Source of the DNA: Allomuricauda ruestringensis DSM 13258
GTDB taxonomy: Bacteria; Bacteroidota; Bacteroidia; Flavobacteriales; Flavobacteriaceae
Reading direction: 5' to 3'
Length of the DNA stretch: 64,000 nt
Assembly (NCBI RefSeq): GCF_000224085.1
Contig: NC_015945.1
Coordinates: 1 to 64,000, forward strand
Positions within the stretch are counted from its first letter, which is position 1. Every line of letters begins with the position of its first letter. The notes under the pieces are model-generated. The model had not been told where the DNA came from. It saw only the letters and a program-made list of their open reading frames with translations, and ran no database searches. Positions 53,050 to 61,256 of this stretch are shown piece after piece. The position numbers and the translations under genes were made by a program.

Positions 53050-55902
53050 TTACTTGCTCAAATACATTTTTCGTCTGGAGTACAAGTTATAGAACTCATC
53101 ATCTTTTAAGCTATCAATAAATAAAATGCTCTCCCCTGTACTCTTCATTTCAGGTCCCAAGTTTTTGTTCACATTGGGGAACTTATTAAAAGAGAACACC
53201 GGTTGTTTTATAGCATATCCATCCAAATGTGGCCTAAAGTCGAAATCCTTTATTTTCTTTTCGCCCAACATTACTTTGGTGGCATAGTTTACATAAGGTT
53301 CGCCATAAGCCTTGGCAATAAAGGGAACCGTACGCGATGCCCGTGGGTTTGCCTCAATAATGTAAACAATGTCATCTTTTATGGCAAATTGGATATTGAT
53401 CAGCCCTACCGTATTCAACGCCAATGCAATCTTTTTTGTATGATCCTTGATCTGTTGCATTACAAATTCGCCAAGGTTGAACGGTGGCAGTGTGGCATTG
53501 GAATCACCTGAGTGAATTCCGCAGGGCTCTATATGCTCCATAATACCGATAATATACACATCCTCACCATCGCAAATCGCGTCCGCTTCAGCTTCAATGG
53601 CGCCATCCAAGTAATGATCCAGCAACAATTTGTTGTTTGGTATCTTTCTTAACAAATCAACCACGTGGGCCTCCAATTCCTCTTTGTTGATAACAATTTT
53701 CATTCCTTGTCCACCTAACACGTAGGATGGCCTCACAAGCAATGGGAATTTTAGTTCCTCGGCCAAATCCAAGGCTTCATCTGCGGTTTCTGCCACACCG
53801 AATCTTGGGTAAGGAATGTTATTGTCTTTCAATAATGTGGAGAAACTTCCCCTGTCCTCTGCCAAATCCAAGGACTGGAAGCTGGTCCCAATAATATTTA
53901 TTCCGTATTTATCCAGTTTTTCGGCCAATTTCAGTGCGGTTTGCCCTCCTAACTGTACAATAACCCCTTCGGGTTTTTCGTGAAGGATGATATCGTAAAT
54001 ATGTTCCCAGAATACAGGTTCAAAGTATAATTTGTCCGCCGTATCAAAATCGGTGGATACGGTTTCCGGGTTACAGTTGATCATGATGGTTTCGTAACCG
54101 CATTCGGCCGCGGCCAAAACTCCATGAACGCAGCAGTAATCGAATTCGATTCCTTGACCAATTCGGTTTGGGCCGGAACCGAGAACCACTACTTTCTTCT
54201 TATCGGTAACCACACTGTCGTTGGCTACGTAACGTTCACCATTGGCGGTTTCTATCTCTTCTTCAAAGGTGGAATAGTAGTAAGGAGTCACCGCCTTAAA
54301 CTCAGCAGCACAAGTATCCACCAACTTATACACGCGGTTAATGCTCAAATCCATACGCTTGGTATGCACCTCGCTTTCCCAACAATCCAACATGTGGGCA
54401 ATTTGTCGGTCGGCAAAACCTTTTTGCTTCGCTTCCAACAAAAGTGCTTTTGGCAAGCTTTCCACCGTATATTTTGATATTTCCATTTCCAAGAAGTGCA
54501 ATTCCTCATATTGTTTTAGGAACCACATATCTATCTTGGTAATCTCGTGGATACGTTTTAATGGTATACCCAATTGGATGGCATCGTAGATAACAAACAC
54601 CCTATCCCAGCTTGGCACTCTTAATTTTTCAATGATGGTTTCGTAATCCTTGTATCCCTTACCATCGGCACCCAAACCGTTTCGTTTAATCTCGAGGGAT
54701 TGCGTGGCTTTGTGCAAGGCCTCTTGAAACGATCGTCCAATACCCATCACCTCTCCCACGGACTTCATCTGAAGGCCAAGGGTTCTGTCGGAGCCTTCGA
54801 ACTTATCAAAGTTCCAACGAGGTATTTTAACGATTACGTAGTCCAATGTTGGCTCGAACAATGCTGATGTAGATTGAGTAATCTGGTTATCCAACTCATC
54901 CAAACTATAGCCAATAGCCAATTTAGCAGCGATTTTTGCAATGGGATAACCCGTTGCCTTAGAGGCCAAAGCAGATGATCTAGATACCCTTGGGTTGATC
55001 TCAATCGCTATAATATCTTCTTTCTCATCTGGGCTCACAGCAAACTGTACGTTACACCCTCCAGCGAAGTCGCCTATACTGCGCATCATGTGGATGGCCA
55101 TATCCCGCATCCGTTGGAACGTTCTGTCGGACAATGTCATTGCGGGAGCAACGGTAATGGAATCCCCTGTATGGATACCCATTGGGTCCATATTCTCAAT
55201 GGTACAGATAATGACTACATTGTCGTTTTTGTCGCGTAGCAGCTCCAACTCATATTCTTTCCAGCCCATCAAGGCTTTATCGATCATTACTTCGTGAATC
55301 GGAGAAACTTCCAAGCCATAGCTCAACATATCGTCGAACTCTGCTGGATCGTGTACGATGGCCGCTCCTGCCCCACCAAGCGTAAAGGAGGCTCGAATCA
55401 CCAACGGAAACCCGAATTCTTGGGCAATTTCCTTTCCTTTTAGGAAGGATGTTGCGGAAGCCTGTGGAGGCATGCCTATGCCAATTTTGAGCATCAGCTC
55501 CCTAAACTTTTCACGGTCCTCGGTAATGTTGATGGCGTCGATGTCTACCCCTATGATTTTCACTCCAAAATCTTCCCAGATACCTTTGTCATCGGCCTCT
55601 ATACAAAGGTTCAATGCTGTTTGTCCGCCCATAGTTGGCAATACAGCATCGATATTCGGGTGTTTTTTAAGAATTTCTATAATTGACTTGGTCGTCAAGG
55701 GTTTTAGATAAACGTGGTCCGCCATGGTCGGGTCCGTCATAATGGTGGCGGGGTTGCTGTTAATCAAAATGGTTTCAATCCCGTCTTCCCGTAAAGAGCG
55801 AAGTGCTTGGGAACCTGAATAATCGAACTCGCATGCCTGACCGATAATGATTGGGCCAGAACCAATAATCAAAATGGAATTTAAATCTTTTCTCTTGGGC
55901 AT
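53050..55902 (-). CDS. carB: Carbamoyl-phosphate synthase large subunit
   Basis: CarB makes carbamoyl phosphate from bicarbonate, two ATP and ammonia supplied by CarA, for pyrimidines and arginine. The 950-aa protein has two ATP-grasp halves (IGSGPIIIGQACEFDYSGSQ near the start, LGSGPNRIGQGIEFDYCCVH near 560). The family's C-terminal regulatory MGS-like domain (E. coli total 1073 aa) is absent: the chain ends shortly after the second ATP-grasp. carA is not adjacent. The gene precedes rpmH on the same strand, separated by a terminator. Confidence 0.95.
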   Translation of the reverse strand: MPKRKDLNSILIIGSGPIIIGQACEFDYSGSQALRSLREDGIETILINSNPATIMTDPTMADHVYLKPLTTKSIIEILKKHPNIDAVLPTMGGQTALNLCIEADDKGIWEDFGVKIIGVDIDAINITEDREKFRELMLKIGIGMPPQASATSFLKGKEIAQEFGFPLVIRASFTLGGAGAAIVHDPAEFDDMLSYGLEVSPIHEVMIDKALMGWKEYELELLRDKNDNVVIICTIENMDPMGIHTGDSITVAPAMTLSDRTFQRMRDMAIHMMRSIGDFAGGCNVQFAVSPDEKEDIIAIEINPRVSRSSALASKATGYPIAKIAAKLAIGYSLDELDNQITQSTSALFEPTLDYVIVKIPRWNFDKFEGSDRTLGLQMKSVGEVMGIGRSFQEALHKATQSLEIKRNGLGADGKGYKDYETIIEKLRVPSWDRVFVIYDAIQLGIPLKRIHEITKIDMWFLKQYEELHFLEMEISKYTVESLPKALLLEAKQKGFADRQIAHMLDCWESEVHTKRMDLSINRVYKLVDTCAAEFKAVTPYYYSTFEEEIETANGERYVANDSVVTDKKKVVVLGSGPNRIGQGIEFDYCCVHGVLAAAECGYETIMINCNPETVSTDFDTADKLYFEPVFWEHIYDIILHEKPEGVIVQLGGQTALKLAEKLDKYGINIIGTSFQSLDLAEDRGSFSTLLKDNNIPYPRFGVAETADEALDLAEELKFPLLVRPSYVLGGQGMKIVINKEELEAHVVDLLRKIPNNKLLLDHYLDGAIEAEADAICDGEDVYIIGIMEHIEPCGIHSGDSNATLPPFNLGEFVMQQIKDHTKKIALALNTVGLINIQFAIKDDIVYIIEANPRASRTVPFIAKAYGEPYVNYATKVMLGEKKIKDFDFRPHLDGYAIKQPVFSFNKFPNVNKNLGPEMKSTGESILFIDSLKDDEFYNLYSRRKMYLSK

Positions 55903-55939
55903 CGTATAGGAGGTTACTCGTTATTTGTTTATACGTCAA

Positions 55940-55969
55940 AAAAAAGGTGTTACCCAAAAAAGTAACACC
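55940..55969 (-). terminator. Terminator of rpmH
   Basis: GGTGTTAC and GTAACACC form an 8-bp stem around an 8-base loop. On the minus strand it is followed by eight T. It separates rpmH from carB. Confidence 0.85.
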
Positions 55970-55995
55970 TTTAATTTAAATAATATATACTATCA

Positions 55996-56154
55996 TTATT
56001 TTTTATGTCTTGGCTCAGAGGATACAGATAATCTTTTTCTTCCTTTGGCTCTTCTTCTCGCAAGAACTTTTCTACCATTGGCAGTCGCCATGCGCTCCCT
56101 AAAACCATGCTTGTTTCTTCTCTTCCTTTTGGATGGTTGATACGTTCTTTTCAT
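55996..56154 (-). CDS. rpmH: 50S ribosomal protein L34
   Basis: L34 is a very basic 52-aa protein: [20 protein letters not shown] at the start, then [20 protein letters not shown] and a short C-terminus. The [16 protein letters not shown] core is diagnostic. It is far from dnaA (about 54 kb), whereas in many bacteria rpmH adjoins dnaA and rnpA; rnpA is not visible here. It has an excellent promoter upstream and a strong terminator, so it is transcribed alone. Confidence 0.97.
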   Translation of the reverse strand: MKRTYQPSKRKRRNKHGFRERMATANGRKVLARRRAKGRKRLSVSSEPRHKK

Positions 56155-56216
56155 TTCCGAACTGTTTTATGGATTTTGATGTTGGGAAATTTGTTTTCCC
56201 TAAAAAATTCTGGGCG

Positions 56217-56246
56217 CAAATATACGAAGACTTTTTACTTTGGCAA
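56217..56246 (-). promoter_or_regulatory. Promoter of rpmH
   Basis: Minus-strand TATATTTG (56217-56224) with TTG (56244-56246) 19 bases upstream, matching the Bacteroidota consensus fully. The leader to the ATG is about 55 bases. Confidence 0.7.
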
Positions 56247-56279
56247 GTCCAAACTTAAAATATTTAATTAACTTTTTAG

Positions 56280-56287
56280 TACTTTTG
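56280..56287 (+). promoter_or_regulatory. -7 promoter box of the TPR membrane protein
   Basis: TACTTTTG matches TAnnTTTG, 36 bases before the ATG and divergent from the rpmH promoter. Confidence 0.5.
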
Positions 56288-56323
56288 CCAGCGCTTAACA
56301 TTAGGTAAAAATCACTAGACAAT

Positions 56324-56839
56324 ATGTTCAATAAAAATATCAAGCTCGTTATTGCCGTTCTTATCATTGCTTATGCCGTTTTCCAGTTCGTGGAAGGCAA
56401 CATTGGCAACGGAATTGCATTGATCTTGCTATCCTTCGTTTTCATTTTTCTATACTTTAGAAATGAGTTTATCCTATTGGCCTTTCTTAAAATGAGAAAG
56501 CAGGATTTGGACGGTGTACAAAGATGGCTTGATAAAATAAAGAACCCTGAGTCCGCTTTAATCAAAAAACAAGTGGGGTATTACAACTATCTGCACGGTA
56601 TTATCTACTCACAAAAAAACCTGACACAGGCCGAAAAGTACTTTAAAAAGGCCTTGAAGTTTGGTCTCACCATGGATTACGATGTGGCCATGGCCAAATT
56701 GAGCCTTGCGGGCATTGCCATGCAAAAACGCAGAAAGCGCGAAGCTACCCAATTGTTGAAAGAGGCCAAGAAATTGGACAAAAACAACATGCTTACCGAC
56801 CAGATCAAGATGATGCAGCAGCAGATGAAGAAGATTTAG
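56324..56839 (+). CDS. Two-span membrane protein with TPR-like repeats
   Basis: The 171-aa protein has two adjacent transmembrane helices (about 5-22 and 27-48) and a cytoplasmic part with TPR-like helices: KQVGYYNYLHGIIYSQKNLT, AEKYFKKALKFGLTMDYDVA, and a basic C-terminal helix. A scaffold role is plausible, but no partner is evident. Divergent from rpmH. It ends 8 bases before the convergent 51-aa gene. Confidence 0.75.
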   Translation: MFNKNIKLVIAVLIIAYAVFQFVEGNIGNGIALILLSFVFIFLYFRNEFILLAFLKMRKQDLDGVQRWLDKIKNPESALIKKQVGYYNYLHGIIYSQKNLTQAEKYFKKALKFGLTMDYDVAMAKLSLAGIAMQKRRKREATQLLKEAKKLDKNNMLTDQIKMMQQQMKKI

Positions 56840-56847
56840 GGTTCTTC

Positions 56848-57003
56848 CTAAGCTTCCTCATTATCTCTTTTCTTAATTTGGGTTGAAAATTTGTCAAACC
56901 AGATTTTGCCTTCGTCAATTTTATCGGCTTTTAATGACTTGAATACTTGTGCTGAATTACCGTCAACTATCACGGTGTTTCTTTTATTAATTGATAAATT
57001 CAT
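56848..57003 (-). CDS. Small 51-aa protein divergent from the toxin-antitoxin pair
   Basis: This open frame starts at the ATG at 57003 with NLSINKRNTVIVDGNSAQVF, continues K-S-L-K-A-D-K-I-D-E-G, then KIWFDKFSTQIKKRDNEEA and stop. Codon use and amino-acid balance look like a real gene, and a minus-strand -7 box (TAAATTTG at 57050-57057) lies about 46 bases upstream. It is divergent from the RHH/PIN pair, and both promoters flank a shared inverted repeat. The family is not recognised. A third component or accessory regulator is possible but unproven. Confidence 0.55.
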   Translation of the reverse strand: MNLSINKRNTVIVDGNSAQVFKSLKADKIDEGKIWFDKFSTQIKKRDNEEA

Positions 57004-57049
57004 TAAAAAATGAATTACATACTATTACATTGGGTGTAAAAATTCAGGT

Positions 57050-57095
57050 CAAATTTAAATTATACGGATATTTTAATTAAATTTGTACGTATAAT
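57050..57095. promoter_or_regulatory. Divergent promoters with an inverted-repeat operator candidate
   Basis: Plus strand: TAAATTTG at 57078-57085, 21 bases before the antitoxin ATG. Minus strand: TAAATTTG at 57050-57057 for the 51-aa gene. An exact inverted repeat, ATTATACG at 57059-57066 and CGTATAAT at 57088-57095, brackets the plus-strand -7 box. RHH antitoxins usually repress their own operon at such palindromic sites. Confidence 0.55.
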
Positions 57096-57106
57096 AAGTT
57101 TGGGTT

Positions 57107-57355
57107 ATGGACACAAAACTAACTTTAAAGCTTAATCAAGAAATAATTGAACGAGCAAAAGAATATGCTGCAGATAAAAAAATGAGCTTGTCCAGAATTG
57201 TGGAAGCTTATTTGCAATCTTTGACATCTGACAAGAAAGGTTCAGATGTAGAAATTTCTCCATTCGTTAAAAGTTTATCTACTGGAGTCAAAATCCCTGC
57301 TGACTTAGATTCCAAAACAGCATATTCCGATTATTTATTGGAGAAATACAAATAG
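57107..57355 (+). CDS. Ribbon-helix-helix antitoxin (DUF6364-like)
   Basis: The 82-aa protein begins with a ribbon-helix-helix: strand KLTLKLNQ, helix EIIERAKEYAADKKMS, helix LSRIVEAYLQSL. Its C-terminal SPFVKSLSTGVKIP stretch and tail probably wrap the toxin. It resembles the DUF6364 antitoxin family. Its stop codon is immediately followed by the toxin ATG, with no gap, so the two are translated together. DNA binding at the upstream inverted repeat and autorepression are inferred from the family. Confidence 0.85.
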   Translation: MDTKLTLKLNQEIIERAKEYAADKKMSLSRIVEAYLQSLTSDKKGSDVEISPFVKSLSTGVKIPADLDSKTAYSDYLLEKYK

Positions 57356-57778
57356 ATGAGAAAAAGATTGTTTCTCGATACGAATGTAATTCTTGATTTA
57401 CTTGGAGAAAGAGACCCTTACTATGATTCCATAGCTAAAATTGCCACACTGGCCGATAAAGACGTGCTAACTTTAGTTGTCTCACCCATATCGTTTGCAA
57501 CTTTAAACTACTTTCTATCAAAATTTGAATCTGCACAAATTGCTAGGGGAAAATTAAGGAAATTTAAAATCTTATGTACAATCTGCGAACTAGATGAACA
57601 CATCATTGAAAAAGGGCTGAATTCCGATTTTAAAGATTTCGAAGATGCGCTACAATATTTTAGTGCTGTGGATTCTGATTGCGATATTATTATTACTAGG
57701 AACGGAAAAGACTTTAAAAAGTCTTTGTTGCCAGTTATGACTGCGGATGAATATTTGCAGAGCATAAAATCAACATAA
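57356..57778 (+). CDS. PIN-domain ribonuclease toxin (VapC-like)
   Basis: The 140-aa PIN domain has the acidic metal-binding residues: Asp8 (LFLDTNVILDLL), Asp97 (DFEDALQYF) and Asp110 before IIITRNGKDF. Such toxins cleave RNA, often tRNA or rRNA, when the antitoxin is degraded. The gene directly abuts the RHH antitoxin gene. Length is typical for the family. The target RNA cannot be inferred. It lies in the gene-poor accessory island at 56.8-59 kb. Confidence 0.88.
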   Translation: MRKRLFLDTNVILDLLGERDPYYDSIAKIATLADKDVLTLVVSPISFATLNYFLSKFESAQIARGKLRKFKILCTICELDEHIIEKGLNSDFKDFEDALQYFSAVDSDCDIIITRNGKDFKKSLLPVMTADEYLQSIKST

Positions 57779-57960
57779 CATCACCTATTCTAAATGGCAA
57801 CTGTGCTGCTAAAAACAACCGAAGACCTATACCAACAAATCCGTAATCTATAAGCGTTCGTTCCAAACCCTACTTCCCCTCACTCCACACTCGGCAATAC
57901 CCATTATGCGAAAACCGGACCGTATCCTTATTACTTAAATTCATACAACAAATCCACATC

Positions 57961-58002
57961 CGTCAATTGATATGGGGCATTCGTCAATTCATTGTGCTGT
58001 TT
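57961..58002 (+). promoter_or_regulatory. Two 21-bp direct repeats (array C)
   Basis: CGTCAATTGA at 57961 and CGTCAATTCA at 57982 are exactly 21 bases apart, with the GGGGCATT block between them. The first unit matches the second unit of array A at 17 of 21 positions, and the last box resembles the last box there (9 of 10). It lies 48-89 bases upstream of the gene at 58050, on the same strand and in the same orientation relative to the gene as arrays A and B. Confidence 0.6.
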
Positions 58003-58049
58003 TATATTGAAATGCATTAGCTTCACTATTAACCGAATTTGTTTAAACC

Positions 58050-58943
58050 ATGCTGGACAAAAATTTAATAAACGTTCTATCCAAAATCTACAAGTATGAG
58101 AATTCTAAATACGATTTTGACAAAAAAGTTAAAGTATATCAAACCCCCAACAACTTAACAGAAAAACAAAAAGAACTACTTGAAGCTAGTAATTTTGAGC
58201 TCAACAGAATAAGGGAACATAATCATGACCAAGTTATAAAAGAACTAAAGGGTATTACAGAAAACCCCGATCTTGAACATATTGTCTCCAACCTGTTCAT
58301 CAAAGCCGTAGGAGCAGGTCTCAAAAGAGGCATACAACCTATTTTTAGCTATTATTTTGCCAAAAACATGCCACTTCATGATTTTAATCCATTCATCAAA
58401 AAAGGATACCAAATGGAAAATACTTGCAAAATTTGTGGGATGAAGAATAGGATGTGGGGCAATGACAGCAAAAATCTATATGATTTATATATTGGATATT
58501 GTAGGCTCGGCGGTTATGCCGAGATGCTTTTAGATCTAAAAGAGGTAGTGGCTTTTGAAAATGTTACAGCTACAAATGATGAAAAAAATATTTTTTTAAA
58601 AGTAATCGACCTTATTGGAAAAGCACCGAAAGATGAAGTACCTTCTCAACTGATAAAACGGTTGAGCAAAGAAAAATGTCTGCCAGGCAGCAATAATACT
58701 TCCCGTATTTGGGTTGTAAAATGTTTGGCCGAATTGGGCATACTCAGGAACTCATACAGCAACAACTATAGCATTATGAATCCATTTATTCCTTATGAAC
58801 AAAAGTGGGAATGGGAGAATGATATTCATAAAAAATCCCCGCCAAGAGCGGATGTGGAGTTTCCTATTTCCGCATGGAGGGGGAAATTGGGTGTTAATAG
58901 GGAGTTTGCAAAAAGAATAATGACCAGTGCCAAAATTGCGTAA
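58050..58943 (+). CDS. 297-aa protein of unknown function in the accessory island
   Basis: I do not recognise the family. The soluble protein has a helical, lysine-rich N-terminal half, then a candidate zinc site (CKICGMKNRMWG at about 131-142) with a later cysteine in GYCRLGG, and a C-terminal segment RADVEFPISAWRGKLGVN. No signal peptide or transmembrane helix is visible. The gene stands alone, preceded by two 21-bp repeats of the kind found upstream of the 85-aa genes. Its neighbour is a toxin-antitoxin pair. Accessory or defence-related roles are possible but unsupported. Confidence 0.65.
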   Translation: MLDKNLINVLSKIYKYENSKYDFDKKVKVYQTPNNLTEKQKELLEASNFELNRIREHNHDQVIKELKGITENPDLEHIVSNLFIKAVGAGLKRGIQPIFSYYFAKNMPLHDFNPFIKKGYQMENTCKICGMKNRMWGNDSKNLYDLYIGYCRLGGYAEMLLDLKEVVAFENVTATNDEKNIFLKVIDLIGKAPKDEVPSQLIKRLSKEKCLPGSNNTSRIWVVKCLAELGILRNSYSNNYSIMNPFIPYEQKWEWENDIHKKSPPRADVEFPISAWRGKLGVNREFAKRIMTSAKIA

Positions 58944-59066
58944 AATAAATTTAAACATATTTTTCACAAATCACACAAAAGCTGATAATGGAAATATTGA
59001 GCAAATAATTGAATTTGCGCCCAACGCCAAATGCTAACTCAAAACCATTTTTAGAATGGCAAATAA

Positions 59067-60032
59067 CTATTTCCCTGTACTGCCCACACGATAATATCCC
59101 TTGTTCGGAATCTCGATGGTATATTTTTTACGGGAAGCATTGTTCAAGTGTGGTTCGCGCAACCAAGGGTTGTATCTCTTCAATACTTTGTAGTTGATTT
59201 CGTAAAGCGCTGCAAAATCGGCCCAGTTGGTTACGGCAGTATCCACTTCCACCGTAAAGGTCGGAGCCTTTTCATACATATCCTCTTCATCCAACTGAAA
59301 ACCATACTTATCACGGTTAGAGATAATTTCTTTAATGGCCAAAATACGGAACACATAACGCCCTGTCTCCTGTCCCAAGAGCAAATCGTAATAATCGTCC
59401 ACTTGTTGAATGCCCATATACTTTTGGATACCTGCAGGTCCGGCATTGTATGCAGCGGCGGTCAAGGTCCAGGTTCCAAATCGGTCTTTCCACTTATTTA
59501 GATAATCACAGGCCACTTGCGTCGCTTTTTCCACATGGTAGCGTTCATCTACATTATCGTTTACTTCAAGACCGTATTCTCTTCCAGTGCCTTTCATAAT
59601 TTGCCAAAAACCTGTGGCACCCGCTGGAGAAACCACGTTTTCCAATCCACTTTCGGCCACGGCCAAGTATTTAAAATCATCTGGAATACCATTCTTTTTA
59701 AGAATAGGCTCAATGATCGGGAAATATTTATTGGCCCGCTTCATCAACAAAAGGGCATTGGATTGCCAATAGGTATTCACCAAAAATTCACGATCCACAC
59801 GTTCCATAATTTCCGGGTCTTCTTGCGGAACCGGTTCACCCGCAAAATTAAGGTCTTCAGGAATTTCTATGGCACTGATCTGATAGGTATCAGCCACATT
59901 CTTGTCCGTGCTGGTCGTTTCTGGCGCCTTTATCACGGGTTTTTCCGTTTCACTTGACTGCACAGCAAAAATCAAAGTGCTTCCAACTGCAATCAATCCT
60001 ATAATAGCGAGTATGTTTTTGATGTATTTCAT
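59067..60032 (-). CDS. Membrane-anchored lytic transglycosylase (MltD-like)
   Basis: The 321-aa protein has an N-terminal anchor (about 4-24), an acidic linker and an SLT domain: catalytic Glu127 in AVAESGLENVVSPAG, then ATGFWQIM and YNAGPAGIQKYMG. A C-terminal segment (YEINYKVLKRYNPWLR) looks like a partial LysM or binding module. It cleaves peptidoglycan to 1,6-anhydro products in the periplasm. The neighbour hydrolase gene is 48 bases upstream, possibly co-transcribed. Confidence 0.93.
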   Translation of the reverse strand: MKYIKNILAIIGLIAVGSTLIFAVQSSETEKPVIKAPETTSTDKNVADTYQISAIEIPEDLNFAGEPVPQEDPEIMERVDREFLVNTYWQSNALLLMKRANKYFPIIEPILKKNGIPDDFKYLAVAESGLENVVSPAGATGFWQIMKGTGREYGLEVNDNVDERYHVEKATQVACDYLNKWKDRFGTWTLTAAAYNAGPAGIQKYMGIQQVDDYYDLLLGQETGRYVFRILAIKEIISNRDKYGFQLDEEDMYEKAPTFTVEVDTAVTNWADFAALYEINYKVLKRYNPWLREPHLNNASRKKYTIEIPNKGYYRVGSTGK

Positions 60033-60080
60033 AGCAATTAATTTTAAGAGTACCGTAAAGATACTATTATATAGACGAAA

Positions 60081-60743
60081 TTATTTCAAAATAATTGTGG
60101 GAAGGTGCTCATTGAACCACTTGGCACGGTGAATGATCATGGTGTGAGTGCCATTTTTAACCGGAATACAGTCCTTGATGTTCGTTATGGGAAAAACGGA
60201 ATCCCGTACTCCTTGGATGTGGACCACATTTTTTTGGGGTTCTTCTTGGTCCCAATTCACAATCTGGTCTATGGACCAATCAATATAACACTTGTCACGA
60301 ATGGATAAATACTTTTCATATAAATGCAAACGCTTGGTCACCGTTTCACCAAAAGCGTATTTGGCCAATAGTTCCACATTGTTTACCAAGCCCGTAGGCA
60401 GTAATTTGTGTACTTTGGTGTACTTGGCGAAAATCATTCTTTTGGGGAGTTCGTGCATACTTTTTACGGAAGATACCACAATTACTTTTCGGGTTGGGAT
60501 AATTTTGGCCATCTCCTGCACTAACATACCACCAAAGGAAACACCCAGCAAAACAGGGTTGGGCTCCTCAATCTTTTCGCACATCTTCTTGGCATAATCG
60601 GTAAGGCTCATCCCCTTTTCGGGTATAAACCATTCCAAAATATGGGTCGTAAACTGGTCTTCCGGAAGTTTTATTCCTTCAAAAATGGATGCATTGGCAG
60701 CCATTCCAGGGATTAGGTAAACAGGGATTTTATTATCGGACAT
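60081..60743 (-). CDS. Alpha/beta hydrolase
   Basis: The 220-aa protein has the alpha/beta-hydrolase core: IPGMAANASIFEGI (oxyanion region), the nucleophile elbow GVSFGGM with Ser69, and a C-terminal HTMIIHRA region with the likely catalytic His. It is small and lacks a large lid domain. The substrate is unknown. It lies upstream of the lytic transglycosylase on the same strand. An esterase role is the safest label. Confidence 0.82.
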   Translation of the reverse strand: MSDNKIPVYLIPGMAANASIFEGIKLPEDQFTTHILEWFIPEKGMSLTDYAKKMCEKIEEPNPVLLGVSFGGMLVQEMAKIIPTRKVIVVSSVKSMHELPKRMIFAKYTKVHKLLPTGLVNNVELLAKYAFGETVTKRLHLYEKYLSIRDKCYIDWSIDQIVNWDQEEPQKNVVHIQGVRDSVFPITNIKDCIPVKNGTHTMIIHRAKWFNEHLPTIILK

Positions 60744-60790
60744 ATGGTACCAAATATCGGCAAGGACTAGGAAATTAGCAATATTTTGAC

Positions 60791-60798
60791 TAATTTTG
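60791..60798 (+). promoter_or_regulatory. -7 promoter box of the small GNAT gene
   Basis: TAATTTTG matches TAnnTTTG, about 110 bases before the ATG at 60908, implying a leader of about 100 bases. Confidence 0.4.
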
Positions 60799-60907
60799 TA
60801 TCCCTTTTGCAGCTAACCCCATCAAATGAATACATTTTTTTAATCAGGGGAACACAGAACTACCCATTTGGGTGCTTCTACAGAGTCATTAAAAAAACAA
60901 ATACTAT

Positions 60908-61201
60908 ATGACAACATTGGAAATCACTGACAATAGTTTCTTACGTCAATTTGAAACTAAGGTCAATGGGCATTTAGCCAAAATTGAGTACTCTTCACAA
61001 GAGCGCAAAGTATTTTTGACCAAACTGGTTATTCCAGAAGAAATTACAGAAGAGGGGTTTAAAGAGGATTTTATCAAAGCCGTTTTAAACGAAATTCAGG
61101 AAAACAACCTTAGAGTTGTACCTACCAGCCCTCAAATTGCAGGTTTTTTAAGAAAAAATAGGCAATACAAGGATATGTTACCAGTTGGTATTCGCATCTG
61201 A
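60908..61201 (+). CDS. Small GNAT-like (YidJ-type) acetyltransferase
   Basis: The 97-aa protein resembles the minimal GNAT-like proteins: FLRQFETKVNGHLAKIEYSS, VFLTKLVIPEEITEEGF, and a C-terminal VVPTSPQIAGFLRKNRQYKD that corresponds to the short acetyl-CoA-binding end. The family is mostly uncharacterised. It is monocistronic with its own promoter and terminator. Catalytic activity is not certain. Confidence 0.75.
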   Translation: MTTLEITDNSFLRQFETKVNGHLAKIEYSSQERKVFLTKLVIPEEITEEGFKEDFIKAVLNEIQENNLRVVPTSPQIAGFLRKNRQYKDMLPVGIRI

Positions 61202-61230
61202 TCAAGCCTACCATCAGTAAAAGCATTAAA

Positions 61231-61256
61231 GCCTCCTCAACCGGGAGGTTTTTTTA
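61231..61256. terminator. Terminator between convergent genes
   Basis: CCTCC and GGAGG (61232-61236 and 61244-61248) form a stem followed by seven T, just downstream of the GNAT gene. It touches the 3' end of mtaB on the other strand. Confidence 0.75.

Noticed and set aside
56914..56978. CGTCAATT and CGTCAACT near the 51-aa gene
   Set aside because: They are 57 bases apart rather than 21, and lie within the coding frame. They do not form an array.
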